64,000 nt of DNA from Aliiroseovarius subalbicans (GTDB lineage Bacteria > Pseudomonadota > Alphaproteobacteria > Rhodobacterales > Rhodobacteraceae), in assembly GCF_022678625.1 (NCBI RefSeq), contig NZ_JALBYQ010000003.1, positions 372,001 to 436,000 on the forward strand, read 5' to 3'. Every line of letters starts with the position of its first letter. Within the stretch, counting starts at the first letter, position 1. Under the pieces are notes generated by a model. That model had not been told where the DNA came from. It saw nothing but the letters and a program-made list of their open reading frames with translations, and searched no databases. The position numbers and the translations under genes were made by a program. Positions 16,784-26,037 of the stretch are shown here, piece after piece.

Positions 16784-19316
16784 TGATGATGCGACCCGGA
16801 ACAACGATGACTTTTTTGGGTGCTTTGCCGTCCAGCGCCCGTTTCACAGCATCGGTCTCCATCGCCAGCTTTTCAACCTCGTCCTTGCCCAAGTCCTTGG
16901 GCACGCTGATTTCCGCGCGGCGCTTGCCGTTGACCTGGATCGGCAGGGTCACGGTGTCTTCGACCAGCATCGCGGGGTCGGCAATTGGCCACGGTGCGTG
17001 GATCACAAGACCTTCGCCGCCCAAAAGCTGCCAAATCTCTTCGGACAGGTGCGGGGTCATCGGCGCCATCAGCTGCGCCAGAACCCGCGCGGCGGTGCGT
17101 TTGGCATCCGCGCCTGCCTTGGATTTCTGCAATGCGTTGGTGAAGGCATAAAGCTTCGCGATCGCCGCGTTGAAGCCGAAGCTTTCGACGCCGCCGGTCA
17201 CTTCGTGAATGGCCTTGTGCATCTCGCGCAACAGGTCGTCGTCGCCCTGGCCCGTGGCATCGCCCATTTCGGCGATCTCGGCGGTGATGCGGTGCACGCG
17301 GTTCAGGTGTTTGAACGCCGCATCCGCGCCCGAGGCGGTCCATTCCACATCGCGTTCCGGCGGGCTGTCGGACAGCACGAACCAGCGCGCCGTGTCCGCA
17401 CCATAGGCCGAGATGATGTTGACCGGGTCCACCACGTTCTTTTTCGATTTCGACATCTTGGCCGAGGGAATCACCTCAACCGGTGAGCCGCAGGCACCCA
17501 GGCGCGCACCGTTCTCGGTCCACTCGATATCCTCGGGCAGGTGATAGACCGGGCGGTCGTTTTCATCGCGGGTGACATAGATTTCGTGCGTCACCATGCC
17601 TTGCGTGAACAGCGCGTCGAACGGTTCCTTGGCGCTATCGGGCAGGTGACCGGTGATGTTCATCGCGCGGGCGAAAAACCGCGAATACAGCAAGTGCAGA
17701 ATCGCGTGTTCGATGCCGCCGATATACTGGTCGACGTTCATCCAGTATTCCGCATCGGCCAGATCCGTGGGCGTGTCAGCGCGCGGCGCGGTGAAGCGCG
17801 CGTAATACCAGGACGAATCGACGAAGGTGTCCATCGTATCGGTTTCACGCTTCGCATCCGCGCCACAGGACGGGCAGGCACAGTCGCGCCAGGTCGGGTG
17901 ACGGTCCAGCGGGTTGCCGGGCTTGTCGAGCTCCACGTCATCGGGCAGGCGGATCGGCAGGTTTTCCTTCTTCTCCGGCACCACACCACAGGCATCGCAA
18001 TGCACGATCGGGATCGGACAACCCCAATACCGCTGGCGGCTCAGCCCCCAGTCGCGCAGGCGGAACTTGGTCACGCCTTCGCCCCACCCGCCCTTTTCGG
18101 CAAAGTCGATGGTTGCGTCGATGGCGTCCTCGCCCGTGGCAATATCCAGCCCGGCGAAATGGTCCACGAAACGGACCTTGTCGGTCTTGGCGGGCACGAA
18201 AGCCTCTGTTCCAACGGGCGAATTATCATCTAGCGCAAAGAACGTGTCGATCACCGGCAGGTCGTATTTGCGGCAGAAATCCAGGTCGCGCTGATCGTGC
18301 GCCGGGCAGGCGAAGATCGCGCCGGTGCCGTAATCCATCAGGATGAAATTCGCGATCCAGACCGGCAGCTCGGCCCCGGTCAGCGGGTGTTTCACCCGGA
18401 TACCGGTGTCAAAGCCCAGCTTCTCGGCGGTCTCGATCGCCTCTTCTGTGGTGCCACCCTTGCGGCACTCCGCGACAAATGCGGCCACGTCGGCGTTTTC
18501 GGCCTCCAAGGCTTTCGCAATCGGGTGATCGGGCGAAATGCCCACGAATGATGCGCCGTTCAGCGTGTCGGGGCGGGTGGTGTAGACCTCGATCGCTTCA
18601 CCGCCATCCACGCGGTCGAACGCAAATTGAAGCCCGCGCGATTTGCCGATCCAGTTCGCCTGCATCAGCTTGACCTTGGCCGGCCAGTTGTCCAGCCCGT
18701 CGATCGCGTCCAGCAATTCGCCCGCCATGTCCGAGATCTTGAAGAACCACTGCGTCAGCTCACGCCGTTCAACCAACGCGCCGGACCGCCAGCCGCGGCC
18801 CTGTTCGACCTGTTCGTTGGCCAGCACCGTCATGTCGACCGGATCCCAGTTCACCACCGCGTTCTTGCGATAGACCAGACCGGTATCCAGCATATCCAGA
18901 AACAGCGCCTGCTGTTGGCCGTAATACTCCGGGTCACAGGTGGCAAACTCGCGGCTCCAATCAATCGACAGGCCCAGCGGCTTCATCTGCCCGCGCATGT
19001 CGGCAATGTTGCCATAGGTCCATTCCTTGGGGTGACCGCCAATGGCCATTGCGGCGTTTTCCGCTGGCATCCCGAAGGCATCCCAACCCATCGGATGCAG
19101 CACATTATGCCCGGTGGACATTTTGTAACGCGCGATCACGTCGCCCATCGTATAGTTGCGAACGTGGCCCATATGGATGCGGCCGGAGGGATACGGGAAC
19201 ATCTCAAGCACGTAATACTTGGGCTTGCCGCCTTCGCGGGTGGCCTTGAAGACATCGGCCTTGTCCCAGGCCTCCTGCCATTTCTGTTCGATCTGTGCTG
19301 CGTCGTATCTGGACAT
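16770..19316 (-). CDS. leuS: leucyl-tRNA synthetase
   Basis: An 848-residue class-I aminoacyl-tRNA synthetase charging tRNA-Leu. The HIGH-type signature is [15 protein letters not shown] (~41-55), the editing domain (CP1) contains [20 protein letters not shown], and the KMSKS loop is [11 protein letters not shown] near residue 615. The C-terminal anticodon-binding domain follows ([19 protein letters not shown]). The start [13 protein letters not shown] at 19316 is the conserved one; an 18-residue upstream extension is open but not conserved-looking. It leads a tightly packed operon with lptE and holA. Confidence 0.97.
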   Translation of the reverse strand: MSRYDAAQIEQKWQEAWDKADVFKATREGGKPKYYVLEMFPYPSGRIHMGHVRNYTMGDVIARYKMSTGHNVLHPMGWDAFGMPAENAAMAIGGHPKEWTYGNIADMRGQMKPLGLSIDWSREFATCDPEYYGQQQALFLDMLDTGLVYRKNAVVNWDPVDMTVLANEQVEQGRGWRSGALVERRELTQWFFKISDMAGELLDAIDGLDNWPAKVKLMQANWIGKSRGLQFAFDRVDGGEAIEVYTTRPDTLNGASFVGISPDHPIAKALEAENADVAAFVAECRKGGTTEEAIETAEKLGFDTGIRVKHPLTGAELPVWIANFILMDYGTGAIFACPAHDQRDLDFCRKYDLPVIDTFFALDDNSPVGTEAFVPAKTDKVRFVDHFAGLDIATGEDAIDATIDFAEKGGWGEGVTKFRLRDWGLSRQRYWGCPIPIVHCDACGVVPEKKENLPIRLPDDVELDKPGNPLDRHPTWRDCACPSCGADAKRETDTMDTFVDSSWYYARFTAPRADTPTDLADAEYWMNVDQYIGGIEHAILHLLYSRFFARAMNITGHLPDSAKEPFDALFTQGMVTHEIYVTRDENDRPVYHLPEDIEWTENGARLGACGSPVEVIPSAKMSKSKKNVVDPVNIISAYGADTARWFVLSDSPPERDVEWTASGADAAFKHLNRVHRITAEIAEMGDATGQGDDDLLREMHKAIHEVTGGVESFGFNAAIAKLYAFTNALQKSKAGADAKRTAARVLAQLMAPMTPHLSEEIWQLLGGEGLVIHAPWPIADPAMLVEDTVTLPIQVNGKRRAEISVPKDLGKDEVEKLAMETDAVKRALDGKAPKKVIVVPGRIINVVV

Positions 19317-19423
19317 GGTCGCGGTCCCTGAAAAAATGTGCCCAAGGCGGGTTTTTGCGGTGTTACCCATGTTTCGGGGTCAGGTCCACAGGGAAGGGGT
19401 GCGAGCGGCGTAGTCTGGAACGC

Positions 19424-19450
19424 AAAAAGGCGCGGGATTTCCGCGCCTTT
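19424..19450 (-). terminator. rho-independent terminator between the DUF3576 gene and leuS
   Basis: AAAGGCGCGG and CCGCGCCTTT form a 10-bp stem with a ~5-nt loop. On the minus strand it ends in five T residues. It sits 26 nt after the DUF3576 stop, so leuS probably has its own promoter or receives read-through. Confidence 0.8.
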
Positions 19451-19475
19451 CAACCTTGTGCCGGGCATGGGTGCC

Positions 19476-20009
19476 TCAGCGTTTTCCGTCTGCGATTCGC
19501 AACTGCCGTGCGCGGGTCAGGATCGCATCCTCGATCGCGCGGGTCGCCTCGGCGCTGGCAGGGCCGCCGCCGCGTGTGATCAACGCAACCGACAAAGACC
19601 GCGCGTCCAGCGAGGGATCGCGCACATAAACGGTCGCCTTATAGGCCCGTCCGCCACCCGGCGGTGTGCCATATCCAAACACGATGATGCCCGAGAAGGG
19701 GTCGGCGGCTTCGACCGGCATGAAGTTTAGAATGTCCAGCGCGGCGTTCCAGATGTACTTGTTCACTTCGACCGTGGTGTTCGGGTCGTCCACGTTCTCG
19801 AACAGGTCCCAGATGGTGCTGCGCTTTTCTTCCGCCTTGGGCTCATGGCGCAAGCCGCCAGTGGCCGTGGTTTCTTGTTTGGCGCCACCGCCGCCGAAGA
19901 TATTCCCCGATCCGATTGATCCGACCGATCCACGACCGCCGCCACAGGCGGACAGGGCCACGAGGCCGACGCTCAGAACGCCATATGCAATGTAACGTTT
20001 CATGCCCAT
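19476..20009 (-). CDS. DUF3576 lipoprotein
   Basis: A 177-residue predicted lipoprotein with the signal peptide MGMKRYIAYGVLSVGLVALSAC (lipobox LSAC), a Gly-rich linker and a conserved domain including STIWDLFENVDDPNTTVEVN and KYIWNAALDILNFMP. This matches DUF3576, common in Alphaproteobacteria and usually encoded next to leuS. The function is unknown; an outer-membrane or periplasmic role is inferred from the lipobox. An alternative start two codons later (20003) is equally good. Confidence 0.85.
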   Translation of the reverse strand: MGMKRYIAYGVLSVGLVALSACGGGRGSVGSIGSGNIFGGGGAKQETTATGGLRHEPKAEEKRSTIWDLFENVDDPNTTVEVNKYIWNAALDILNFMPVEAADPFSGIIVFGYGTPPGGGRAYKATVYVRDPSLDARSLSVALITRGGGPASAEATRAIEDAILTRARQLRIADGKR

Positions 20010-20233
20010 GACCAGGCCCCGCTTTCCTAAAACACCTTTTAACTACCCAAGCCCCAAGGGGCGGGCAAGCGTTTTCCCCAGCTTGGGTGTTTTGTCCACT
20101 ATAAGGAATCTCGGCGGTGTTTGGCCGACGCGCAGTGGGACTGTGGCAAAGCTGCACCATTGCGACGGGCAATGAACCAGGCCGGGTGCGCACAGCTTGC
20201 ATTGAAAGGGCTGGTGGGTGAGAGAAACGCATA

Positions 20234-20258
20234 CTCAATTCGGATTCCCTGAATTGAG
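20234..20258 (+). promoter_or_regulatory. stem-loop in the porin 5' untranslated region
   Basis: CTCAATTC (20234-20241) and GAATTGAG (20251-20258) form a perfect 8-bp stem with a 9-nt loop, 31 nt upstream of the porin start codon. It could stabilise the mRNA or take part in translational control. The remaining ~220 nt between the DUF3576 gene and this hairpin must hold the porin promoter, but I cannot place -35/-10 boxes with confidence. Confidence 0.45.
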
Positions 20259-20289
20259 GTGCACTTTTGAAACTCGAGGGAAAAACGAA

Positions 20290-21141
20290 ATGAAAAAGAT
20301 TCTCTTCGCATCGACCGCTCTGGTCATGACCGCTGGCGTCGCAGCCGCGGAAGTCACGCTGTCCGGTTCGGCCAACTTTGGTCTGAAGTACAACGAAGAC
20401 ATCACTGCTTCGCCGCTGGGCGACCGTGACCTGTGGGCCCACTCGGAAGCCGATCTGACGATCGCTATGTCCGGTGAAACCGACAACGGCCTGACCTTCG
20501 GTGCATCGTTCACCGTCACCGCTGGCGCTTCGACTGTTGGCGCTCAGACCGTCTGGATCTCGGGCGGCTTCGGCACGCTTTCGGTTGGCGACGTTGACAA
20601 CGCAATCGACGCCGTTGTTGGTGGCCTGGCCGACCTGGGCTTCGACGGCATCGGCATCGACGATCCGGCCGAAACCCACATCGGTACTTCGGGCGCTGTT
20701 GCTCTGTACGAAGGCACCTTCGGTGATTTCACCGTTGCTGCTTCGCACAACCTGGACATGACCCCGACCCCGCTGCTTAGCGAATGGGCGATCGCCGCTG
20801 CTTACTCGTTCGGCGACTACACGATCTCGGCTGGCGTTGAAGAAGCTGGTGGCGACACGCTCTATGCAGTTGGCGTTGGCGCAACCTTCGGCGACATCGC
20901 TGTGAACGCACGTTACGCTGCGAACGACACCGCCAACACCGACTCCTTCGGTCTGAACGCTGCCTACACCATGGGCGCAGTGACCATCTCGGCTGGCTAC
21001 GGCGTGGACAACAACACCGGTGACGAATCCTACGGTCTGGGTGCTTCCTATGACCTGGGTGGCGGCGCTGCGATCGCTGGTGCGGTCGGTCAGGTTAACG
21101 GCTTCATGGTTGCCGACCTCGGCGTGACCATGTCCTTCTAA
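20290..21141 (+). CDS. outer-membrane porin (Rhodobacter type)
   Basis: A 283-residue beta-barrel porin with the signal peptide MKKILFASTALVMTAGVAAA. The mature start EVTLSGSANFGLKYNED is characteristic of Rhodobacter/Roseobacter porins. Alternating hydrophobic strands run to a C-terminal aromatic residue (VTMSF), the barrel-assembly signal. It is somewhat shorter than the ~300-residue mature R. capsulatus porin. Codon use is richer in GCT and GTT than its neighbours, fitting very high expression. It stands alone with a 280-nt leader region and its own terminator. Confidence 0.92.
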   Translation: MKKILFASTALVMTAGVAAAEVTLSGSANFGLKYNEDITASPLGDRDLWAHSEADLTIAMSGETDNGLTFGASFTVTAGASTVGAQTVWISGGFGTLSVGDVDNAIDAVVGGLADLGFDGIGIDDPAETHIGTSGAVALYEGTFGDFTVAASHNLDMTPTPLLSEWAIAAAYSFGDYTISAGVEEAGGDTLYAVGVGATFGDIAVNARYAANDTANTDSFGLNAAYTMGAVTISAGYGVDNNTGDESYGLGASYDLGGGAAIAGAVGQVNGFMVADLGVTMSF

Positions 21142-21165
21142 TCCTATCGGATTGGATGAATAGGG

Positions 21166-21197
21166 AAGAGCGGGCCTTGTGCCCGCTCTTTTCTTTT
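21166..21197 (+). terminator. rho-independent terminator of the porin gene
   Basis: AAGAGCGGGC-CTTGT-GCCCGCTCTT is a perfect 10-bp stem followed by TTCTTTT, 24 nt after the porin stop codon. Confidence 0.9.
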
Positions 21198-21246
21198 GTG
21201 CCCCGCTGTGGCCTAAAGCGGGAAACAGCATTTCGAAGGCCACAAT

Positions 21247-21900
21247 ATGCCCCTTTCCGACATCCAGGACCGCATCGCCAAGGAAGAGGCCCGCGTTGGC
21301 CGCATCCCCGGCGCGACCACGCTGATCGCCGTGTCCAAGGTGCAGCCGCTTGAGCGCGTGGTGGACGTGCTGGAACAAGGCCACCGGGTGTTCGGTGAAA
21401 ACAAGGTGCAGGAAGCCGCCGGCAAATGGCCCGACCTGCGCGAAAGCTTCCCGGGTGTTGAACTCCACCTGATCGGCCCGCTGCAAACCAACAAAACCCG
21501 CCAGGCAATGGCGCTGTTTGACGTGATCCAGACCGTTGACCGCCCCAAACTGGCCCGCACTATCGCCCGCATCGCGACCGAAGATGGGCACTGCCCGCGC
21601 CTTTACGTGCAGGTGAACACCGGCGAAGAAGACCAGAAGGCGGGCGTCAGTCCGGCCGAGGCGGACGATTTCCTTGCAGAATGTCACGCGCTGGGCCTCA
21701 AGATCGAAGGGCTGATGTGCATCCCGCCTGCGGGCGAAGAACCCAGCCTGCATTTCGCGCTTTTGGCAAAGATCGCCAAGCGCAACGGGATCGACAACCT
21801 GTCGATGGGGATGAGCAGCGATTTTGAGCGCGCCATCGCGCAGGGCGCAACCCATGTGCGCGTCGGTTCGGCCATCTTCGGCGAACGCGCCTACGACTGA
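21247..21900 (+). CDS. yggS: PLP homeostasis protein YggS/PROSC family
   Basis: A 217-residue pyridoxal-phosphate-binding protein of the YggS family, with a TIM-barrel fold like the N-domain of alanine racemase. It keeps free PLP low and has no known catalytic activity. The PLP-binding Lys is in LIAVSKVQP (K31), followed by FGENKVQEA, LHLIGPLQTNK, LSMGMSSDFERAI and the C-terminal THVRVGSAIFG that holds the phosphate. The length is slightly short for the family, with no missing motif. No operon partner is evident. Confidence 0.95.
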   Translation: MPLSDIQDRIAKEEARVGRIPGATTLIAVSKVQPLERVVDVLEQGHRVFGENKVQEAAGKWPDLRESFPGVELHLIGPLQTNKTRQAMALFDVIQTVDRPKLARTIARIATEDGHCPRLYVQVNTGEEDQKAGVSPAEADDFLAECHALGLKIEGLMCIPPAGEEPSLHFALLAKIAKRNGIDNLSMGMSSDFERAIAQGATHVRVGSAIFGERAYD

Positions 21901-21974
21901 ACGGGCAGATAAGCGCCCGGCAATAATTCGTGCTATGCTTGGACGTGTTCGTCCTGCCCTGATCGGAGCTTCCC

Positions 21975-22364
21975 ATGCGTATCCCAGCCCTTGCCACCGC
22001 CGCCCTTCTGATCGCCAGTGCCCCGGCGCTTGCGGATTTCAGCATCAGTTTCACCTGGGGCGACATCCCCAGTTGCACCACAGGTCGCCCCGGCAAGGTC
22101 AACAACCCGCGCTTCGTGGTCGAAGACCTGCCCGAGGGCACCACACGCATCGTGTTCCGAATGAAGGATCTGGATGTGCCCGGCTACAACCACGGTGGCG
22201 GCAAGGTGGCAATGGACGCTGATGGAACGATTGAGCCTGGCGCGTTCCGCTATAAAAGCCCGTGTCCGCCGAACGGCACCCATACCTATGAATGGACCGC
22301 CAAGGCGCAAAACGGGACGAAGGTGTTGGCAACCACGACGGCCACCCGGCCTTATCCTGAATGA
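21975..22364 (+). CDS. exported YbhB/YbcL-like PEBP-family protein
   Basis: A 129-residue protein with a signal peptide (MRIPALATAALLIASAPALA) and a phosphatidylethanolamine-binding-protein fold. The ligand-pocket motif appears as MKDLDVPGYNHGGG (family: D.D.P), and CPPNGTHTYEWTAKA matches the second PEBP signature (CPP.G.H.Y). Bacterial members have no settled function. Its stop overlaps the end of the convergent L,D-transpeptidase gene by 13 nt. Confidence 0.8.
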   Translation: MRIPALATAALLIASAPALADFSISFTWGDIPSCTTGRPGKVNNPRFVVEDLPEGTTRIVFRMKDLDVPGYNHGGGKVAMDADGTIEPGAFRYKSPCPPNGTHTYEWTAKAQNGTKVLATTTATRPYPE

Positions 22365-22873
22365 CGCACGAAAATGCGTGACCTGGGCGTCCAGCGCGCC
22401 GCGATCCATTCCAGATCAACCCGACAAAAGGCAAGGCAGCCCGCGGTGGGATACCGGGGCCGTCGCCACAGGTGCACGAACAGGGCGGACCCCTTGCCCG
22501 GCACCGCATCCGGCCAGTTCCAGTCGCTCATCAGCACGATGTCATAATTGCGCGCGCTCCGACGCAACTTTTCGTGCCCATAGGGGTGCGCAGCCGCCCG
22601 AAGCCCGTGGTTATACTCCGGATCTGCCGGGTCGTCTGACCAGATGTCCTGAGGGCCGATCGTCTTGAAGTGAAGAGCACCGGCAGGTTCTGCAATCCGG
22701 TCCGCGCGGTAACGGGCATCAACGATCCGCCAGACGCCTACCGGCGTGGCCCAGTCGCCCTCGGTCTTGTCCGAAGTCATGCCGCCCCGGCCAATCGAAC
22801 ACGGAAACCGTCGCCCGCGAAACCGCGCGCTCCAGCGGGTCACGATCATGTCGTCTCGGGTCGGAAAGGTCAC
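22352..22873 (-). CDS. L,D-transpeptidase catalytic-domain (YkuD) protein
   Basis: A 173-residue protein with the L,D-transpeptidase catalytic motif LFVHLWRRPRYPTAGCLAF, in which H and the C in TAGC form the active site. Earlier residues show the substrate-loop features SDKTEGDWATPVGVWR. Such enzymes cross-link or trim peptidoglycan peptides. There is no signal peptide or TM helix, which is seen in this short family of 'L,D-transpeptidase family' proteins in Rhodobacteraceae. Its ATG overlaps the ribA stop (ATGA), so it is coupled to ribA. It converges on the PEBP gene. Confidence 0.85.
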   Translation of the reverse strand: MTFPTRDDMIVTRWSARFRGRRFPCSIGRGGMTSDKTEGDWATPVGVWRIVDARYRADRIAEPAGALHFKTIGPQDIWSDDPADPEYNHGLRAAAHPYGHEKLRRSARNYDIVLMSDWNWPDAVPGKGSALFVHLWRRPRYPTAGCLAFCRVDLEWIAARWTPRSRIFVRHSG

Positions 22874-23958
22874 AGCAGATGCCCCGATTTCGCCGCCTTG
22901 GTGGCCAGATAATCGGCATTGTGCGCCCCGTGGCCGACTTTCAGCGGCACACGCTCGGTGACCTGAATGCCGGTGGCCTCCATCATCGCGACCTTGCGCG
23001 GGTTGTTCGTCATAAGCCGCACCGCACCAAAGCCCAGGCGTTTCAGAATGTCCGCACCGATCTGGAAATCCCGCTCGTCATCCTCGAAGCCCAGGCGGTG
23101 GTTAGCCTCGACCGTGTCAAAGCCCTGATCCTGCAGCGAATAGGCGCGCATCTTATTGGCCAGGCCAATGCCGCGCCCTTCCTGGTTCAGGTACAGCAAA
23201 ACGCCCGCGCCCTCATCGCCCATCGCTGCCATTGCAGCGCGCAGCTGCGGCCCACAATCGCATTTCAGGCTGCCCAACACGTCGCCGGTGAAACAGGCCG
23301 AGTGCAGCCGCGCCAGAACCGGCGCGTCGCGGTCCGGGCGTCCGATCTCGATTGCGTAATGCTCTTCGCCCCCGTCTTCTGGACGGAACACATGCAGGCG
23401 CCCGGCCTCGTGGACCTCAAGCGGCAAGCGCGCGGCGACGACCGGGGACAGAGGGCTTGTCGCATGCAGAACGTCCTGCGCGGCGCCGGCGTCCAGGCAA
23501 GTCAGCCCATGCGTGGCGGCAAAGCCTGGCCCGTCGGGAATGTCGACGACAACCGCCGCCGGCAACAGGCGCGCGGCCTTGCAAAAGGAAACTGCGGCGC
23601 GGGAAAGGCGTTCGTCCCCGTCGCGCAAAGTGGCCAGCGGGCCTTTCATCGGCATCGCCAGGTCATTCGCGGGATCGGCAATGTTGCGCACCCAGTCACG
23701 GCCCGCGTCTGCCGGGATACGCACCCGCGCCACATGGTCAGAATAGGCCCGCGCCTTCAGCGTTTCGGCCCGGCGCGTGGTGATGGCAAGAACCAGATCC
23801 CCCAATTCGCGCAGGTCCACCAGCCGCGCTGCGGTCAGCGTCTCGGCGGCGGCCACGACCGACCAGCTGCCTTCGAAGCCCAATACGACGGGCACGCCCA
23901 TGCGCAGGTCGGCCTGCGCGCGGGCCTGAAGTTCAACAATATCCGGGGTCAGTGTCAT
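22870..23958 (-). CDS. ribA: GTP cyclohydrolase II with N-terminal extension (riboflavin synthesis)
   Basis: A 362-residue protein. The C-terminal ~200 residues are GTP cyclohydrolase II, the first step of riboflavin synthesis. Zinc Cys are in SACFTGDVLGSLKCDCG (C-x10-C-x-C), and LNQEGRGIGLANKMRAY and MTNNPRKVAMMEATGI hold the active-site residues. The N-terminal ~150 residues occupy the place of DHBP synthase (RibB) in bifunctional enzymes, but I see no RibB acidic loop, so this part is probably non-catalytic. The start at 23958 has AAGGG upstream. A 15-bp palindrome lies in its leader. It is coupled downstream to the L,D-transpeptidase gene. Confidence 0.9.
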   Translation of the reverse strand: MTLTPDIVELQARAQADLRMGVPVVLGFEGSWSVVAAAETLTAARLVDLRELGDLVLAITTRRAETLKARAYSDHVARVRIPADAGRDWVRNIADPANDLAMPMKGPLATLRDGDERLSRAAVSFCKAARLLPAAVVVDIPDGPGFAATHGLTCLDAGAAQDVLHATSPLSPVVAARLPLEVHEAGRLHVFRPEDGGEEHYAIEIGRPDRDAPVLARLHSACFTGDVLGSLKCDCGPQLRAAMAAMGDEGAGVLLYLNQEGRGIGLANKMRAYSLQDQGFDTVEANHRLGFEDDERDFQIGADILKRLGFGAVRLMTNNPRKVAMMEATGIQVTERVPLKVGHGAHNADYLATKAAKSGHLL

Positions 23959-23975
23959 GGCGCCCTTTCTAGGCG

Positions 23976-23990
23976 CTTCGTGACACGAAG
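23976..23990. promoter_or_regulatory. 15-bp palindrome upstream of ribA
   Basis: CTTCGTG-A-CACGAAG is a perfect inverted repeat 17 nt upstream of the ribA start, inside the gap shared with the divergent response regulator. It could be an operator or a leader hairpin. No regulator is identified. Confidence 0.35.
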
Positions 23991-24098
23991 TGAAACATTT
24001 CCACGCGATCGGACACGAGGGCGTGAGCCAGTGCAGCAAAACTTGTCATCGCCGGGATGCGCCCGCATGTCTATGCCAACACAAGGAAGGAAATCGCC

Positions 24099-24785
24099 AT
24101 GACGAACGTGAAAAAGATCCTGCTGGTTGATGATGACGAAGACCTGCGCGACGCACTTGCCGAACAATTGGTGATGACCGAAGACTTCGACGTGTTCGAG
24201 GCCGGGACCGGTGCCGATGCCATGGTGAAGGCGAAAGAGGCGCTTTACGACCTTGTCATCCTGGACGTGGGCCTGCCCGATACGGATGGGCGCGAACTAT
24301 GCCGCCTGATGCGTAAATCCGGGGTGAAATGCCCGGTTCTGATGCTCACGGGTCATGACAGCGACGCCGACACCATCCTGGGTTTGGACGCGGGCGCGAA
24401 TGACTATGTGACCAAACCGTTCAAGTTCCCGGTTCTTCTGGCTCGCATCCGCGCCCAACTGCGCCAGCACGAACAAAGCGAAGACGCGGTGTTTCAGCTT
24501 GGCCCGTACACGTTCAAACCGGCGATGAAGATGCTGATCACCGAAGACGATCGCAAAATCCGCCTGACCGAGAAGGAAACCAACATCCTCAAGTTCCTGT
24601 ATCGCGCGACCGAAGGCGTCGTGGCACGCGATGTGCTGTTGCATGAGGTCTGGGGCTATAACGCCGGCGTCACCACCCACACGTTGGAGACCCACATCTA
24701 TCGCTTGCGTCAGAAGATCGAGCCCGATCCTTCAAACGCCCGTCTTTTGGTCACCGAATCTGGCGGGTATCGCTTGGTCGCGTGA
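24099..24785 (+). CDS. OmpR/PhoB-family response regulator (CenR-like)
   Basis: A 228-residue two-component response regulator. The receiver domain has the acidic pair in LLVDDDEDL, the phospho-acceptor Asp56 in LVILDVGLPD, Thr in MLTGHD and Lys in TKPFKF. The winged helix (~130-228) ends in TLETHIYRLRQKIEPDPSNA and GGYRLVA. The strongly conserved MLTGHDSDADTILGLDAGAN segment resembles the essential envelope regulator CenR of Rhodobacter, but I hold that name tentatively. No histidine kinase gene lies beside it. The ATG at 24099 has AAGGA upstream. It diverges from ribA and ends at a strong terminator. Confidence 0.9.
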   Translation: MTNVKKILLVDDDEDLRDALAEQLVMTEDFDVFEAGTGADAMVKAKEALYDLVILDVGLPDTDGRELCRLMRKSGVKCPVLMLTGHDSDADTILGLDAGANDYVTKPFKFPVLLARIRAQLRQHEQSEDAVFQLGPYTFKPAMKMLITEDDRKIRLTEKETNILKFLYRATEGVVARDVLLHEVWGYNAGVTTHTLETHIYRLRQKIEPDPSNARLLVTESGGYRLVA

Positions 24786-24920
24786 AAAAGTGACCAAAGG
24801 TAAGGTTTGCCATAATTTCGGCAAGATCGTGAACTATCTATGGTGCAACCAAAGATTGTTTACCCTCCGGGAACAATTCCCCTCCGTGTCGGGGTGATGA
24901 CACGGATCCTCCCTGTTGGA

Positions 24921-24951
24921 CTGGCCCGGCATCCTGCCGGGTCTTTTTTTT
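24921..24951 (+). terminator. rho-independent terminator downstream of the response regulator
   Basis: CCCGGC-ATCCT-GCCGGG followed by TC and eight T residues, ~140 nt after the response-regulator stop and upstream of the MDR gene. The intervening 140 nt contains two small inverted repeats (24807-24824 and 24869-24881) but no gene I can support. Confidence 0.85.
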
Positions 24952-25020
24952 GTCGTGACGGAACCCTTTCCTTCCAGGGACCGGGCGGGCAGGGTCGGGG
25001 GATCTCAAAAAGGACAGCCC

Positions 25021-26007
25021 ATGAAACGCGCCACCTATGCCCAGAACGGCACGCCTGCCAATGTCGTGACCCTTGAAGCCGTCGACCTGCCGCAGCCGGG
25101 GTCGGGCGAGGTGCGCCTGTCGATCGAACGCGCACCGATCAACCCATCGGACCTGTTGCAGGTGCAGGGACTTTACGGCATCCGTCCGCCGCTGCCTGCG
25201 GTGCCGGGCAACGAAGGCATTGGCCGGGTCACGGCGCTGGGCGATGGGGTGACGGGCGTGGTTGTGGGCCAACTGGTCATCGCACCCGCTGGTGGCGGCA
25301 CCTGGCAGGAACAGGTGATCGCAAACGCCGCAGGTCTGGTGCCGTTGCCCGAGGGGGACCTGGACCAACTGGCCATGATCACAGTGAATCCGCCCACCGC
25401 CTTTTTGTTGCTGGACGATTTTGTTGATCTGCAGGCCGGGGACTGGGTGATTCAGAACGCCGCCAACTCTGCCGTCGGGGGTTATGTCGTGCAACTGGCC
25501 GCCGAACGGGGGGTCAGAACGATCAACATCGTGCGGCGCGAGGGCGCGGTGGCACCGTTGAAGGCGCTGGGCGCCGATGTGGTTCTGGTCGATGGCCCGG
25601 ACCTGGGCGCGCAGGTGCGCGCCGCGATCGGTGACGGCAAATTGCGCCTTGGTCTCGACGCCGTGGGCGGCCCGGTGTTCGGCGTGATGGCGGACCTGTT
25701 GTCGCCGGGCGGTGTGATGGTCAGCTATGGGTCGATGTCCGGTCAGCCTGCAACGCTGTCTGCTGTGGCCACGATTTTCCGTGACGTGACCGTCAAAGGC
25801 TTCTGGCTGGCCCGCTGGTTCGAGCGCGCGGATCAGGCCCGCAAGGCCGAGGTTTTCGGCAACCTGATCATGCGCATCGCCAAGGGTGCGCTGTCAACCA
25901 AGGTCGAAGCGGTCTATCCGCTGGAGGAAATCACGCAGGCCCTGACCCACGCGGCACAGGGGGAACGCACGGGCAAGGTGTTGCTTGCGCCTGCCGCAAA
26001 AGGCTAG
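25021..26007 (+). CDS. zinc-free MDR-family quinone/enoyl-thioester reductase-like protein
   Basis: A 328-residue medium-chain dehydrogenase/reductase. The N-terminal GroES-like domain (INPSDLLQVQGLYG, VPGNEGIGRV) and Rossmann domain (QNAANSAVGGYVVQLAAERG) lack the zinc Cys cluster of alcohol dehydrogenases. NPPTAFLLLDDFVDL and the overall order resemble mitochondrial-type 2-enoyl thioester reductase (MECR) and quinone oxidoreductases. NADPH use is likely but unproven. The ATG at 25021 has AAAGGA upstream. It is followed by xth with a short gap. Confidence 0.85.
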   Translation: MKRATYAQNGTPANVVTLEAVDLPQPGSGEVRLSIERAPINPSDLLQVQGLYGIRPPLPAVPGNEGIGRVTALGDGVTGVVVGQLVIAPAGGGTWQEQVIANAAGLVPLPEGDLDQLAMITVNPPTAFLLLDDFVDLQAGDWVIQNAANSAVGGYVVQLAAERGVRTINIVRREGAVAPLKALGADVVLVDGPDLGAQVRAAIGDGKLRLGLDAVGGPVFGVMADLLSPGGVMVSYGSMSGQPATLSAVATIFRDVTVKGFWLARWFERADQARKAEVFGNLIMRIAKGALSTKVEAVYPLEEITQALTHAAQGERTGKVLLAPAAKG

Positions 26008-26037
26008 GGTGGCGCGACCCGAAAACAGGAGCGCGCC

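Noticed and set aside
24807-24881. Small inverted repeats (TTGCC-N8-GGCAA and GGGAA-CAA-TTCCC, the latter containing a GGAAC -35-like box for EcfG sigma)
   Set aside because: No matching CGTT -10 element at 16-17 nt from GGAAC, and repeats are short enough to occur by chance.
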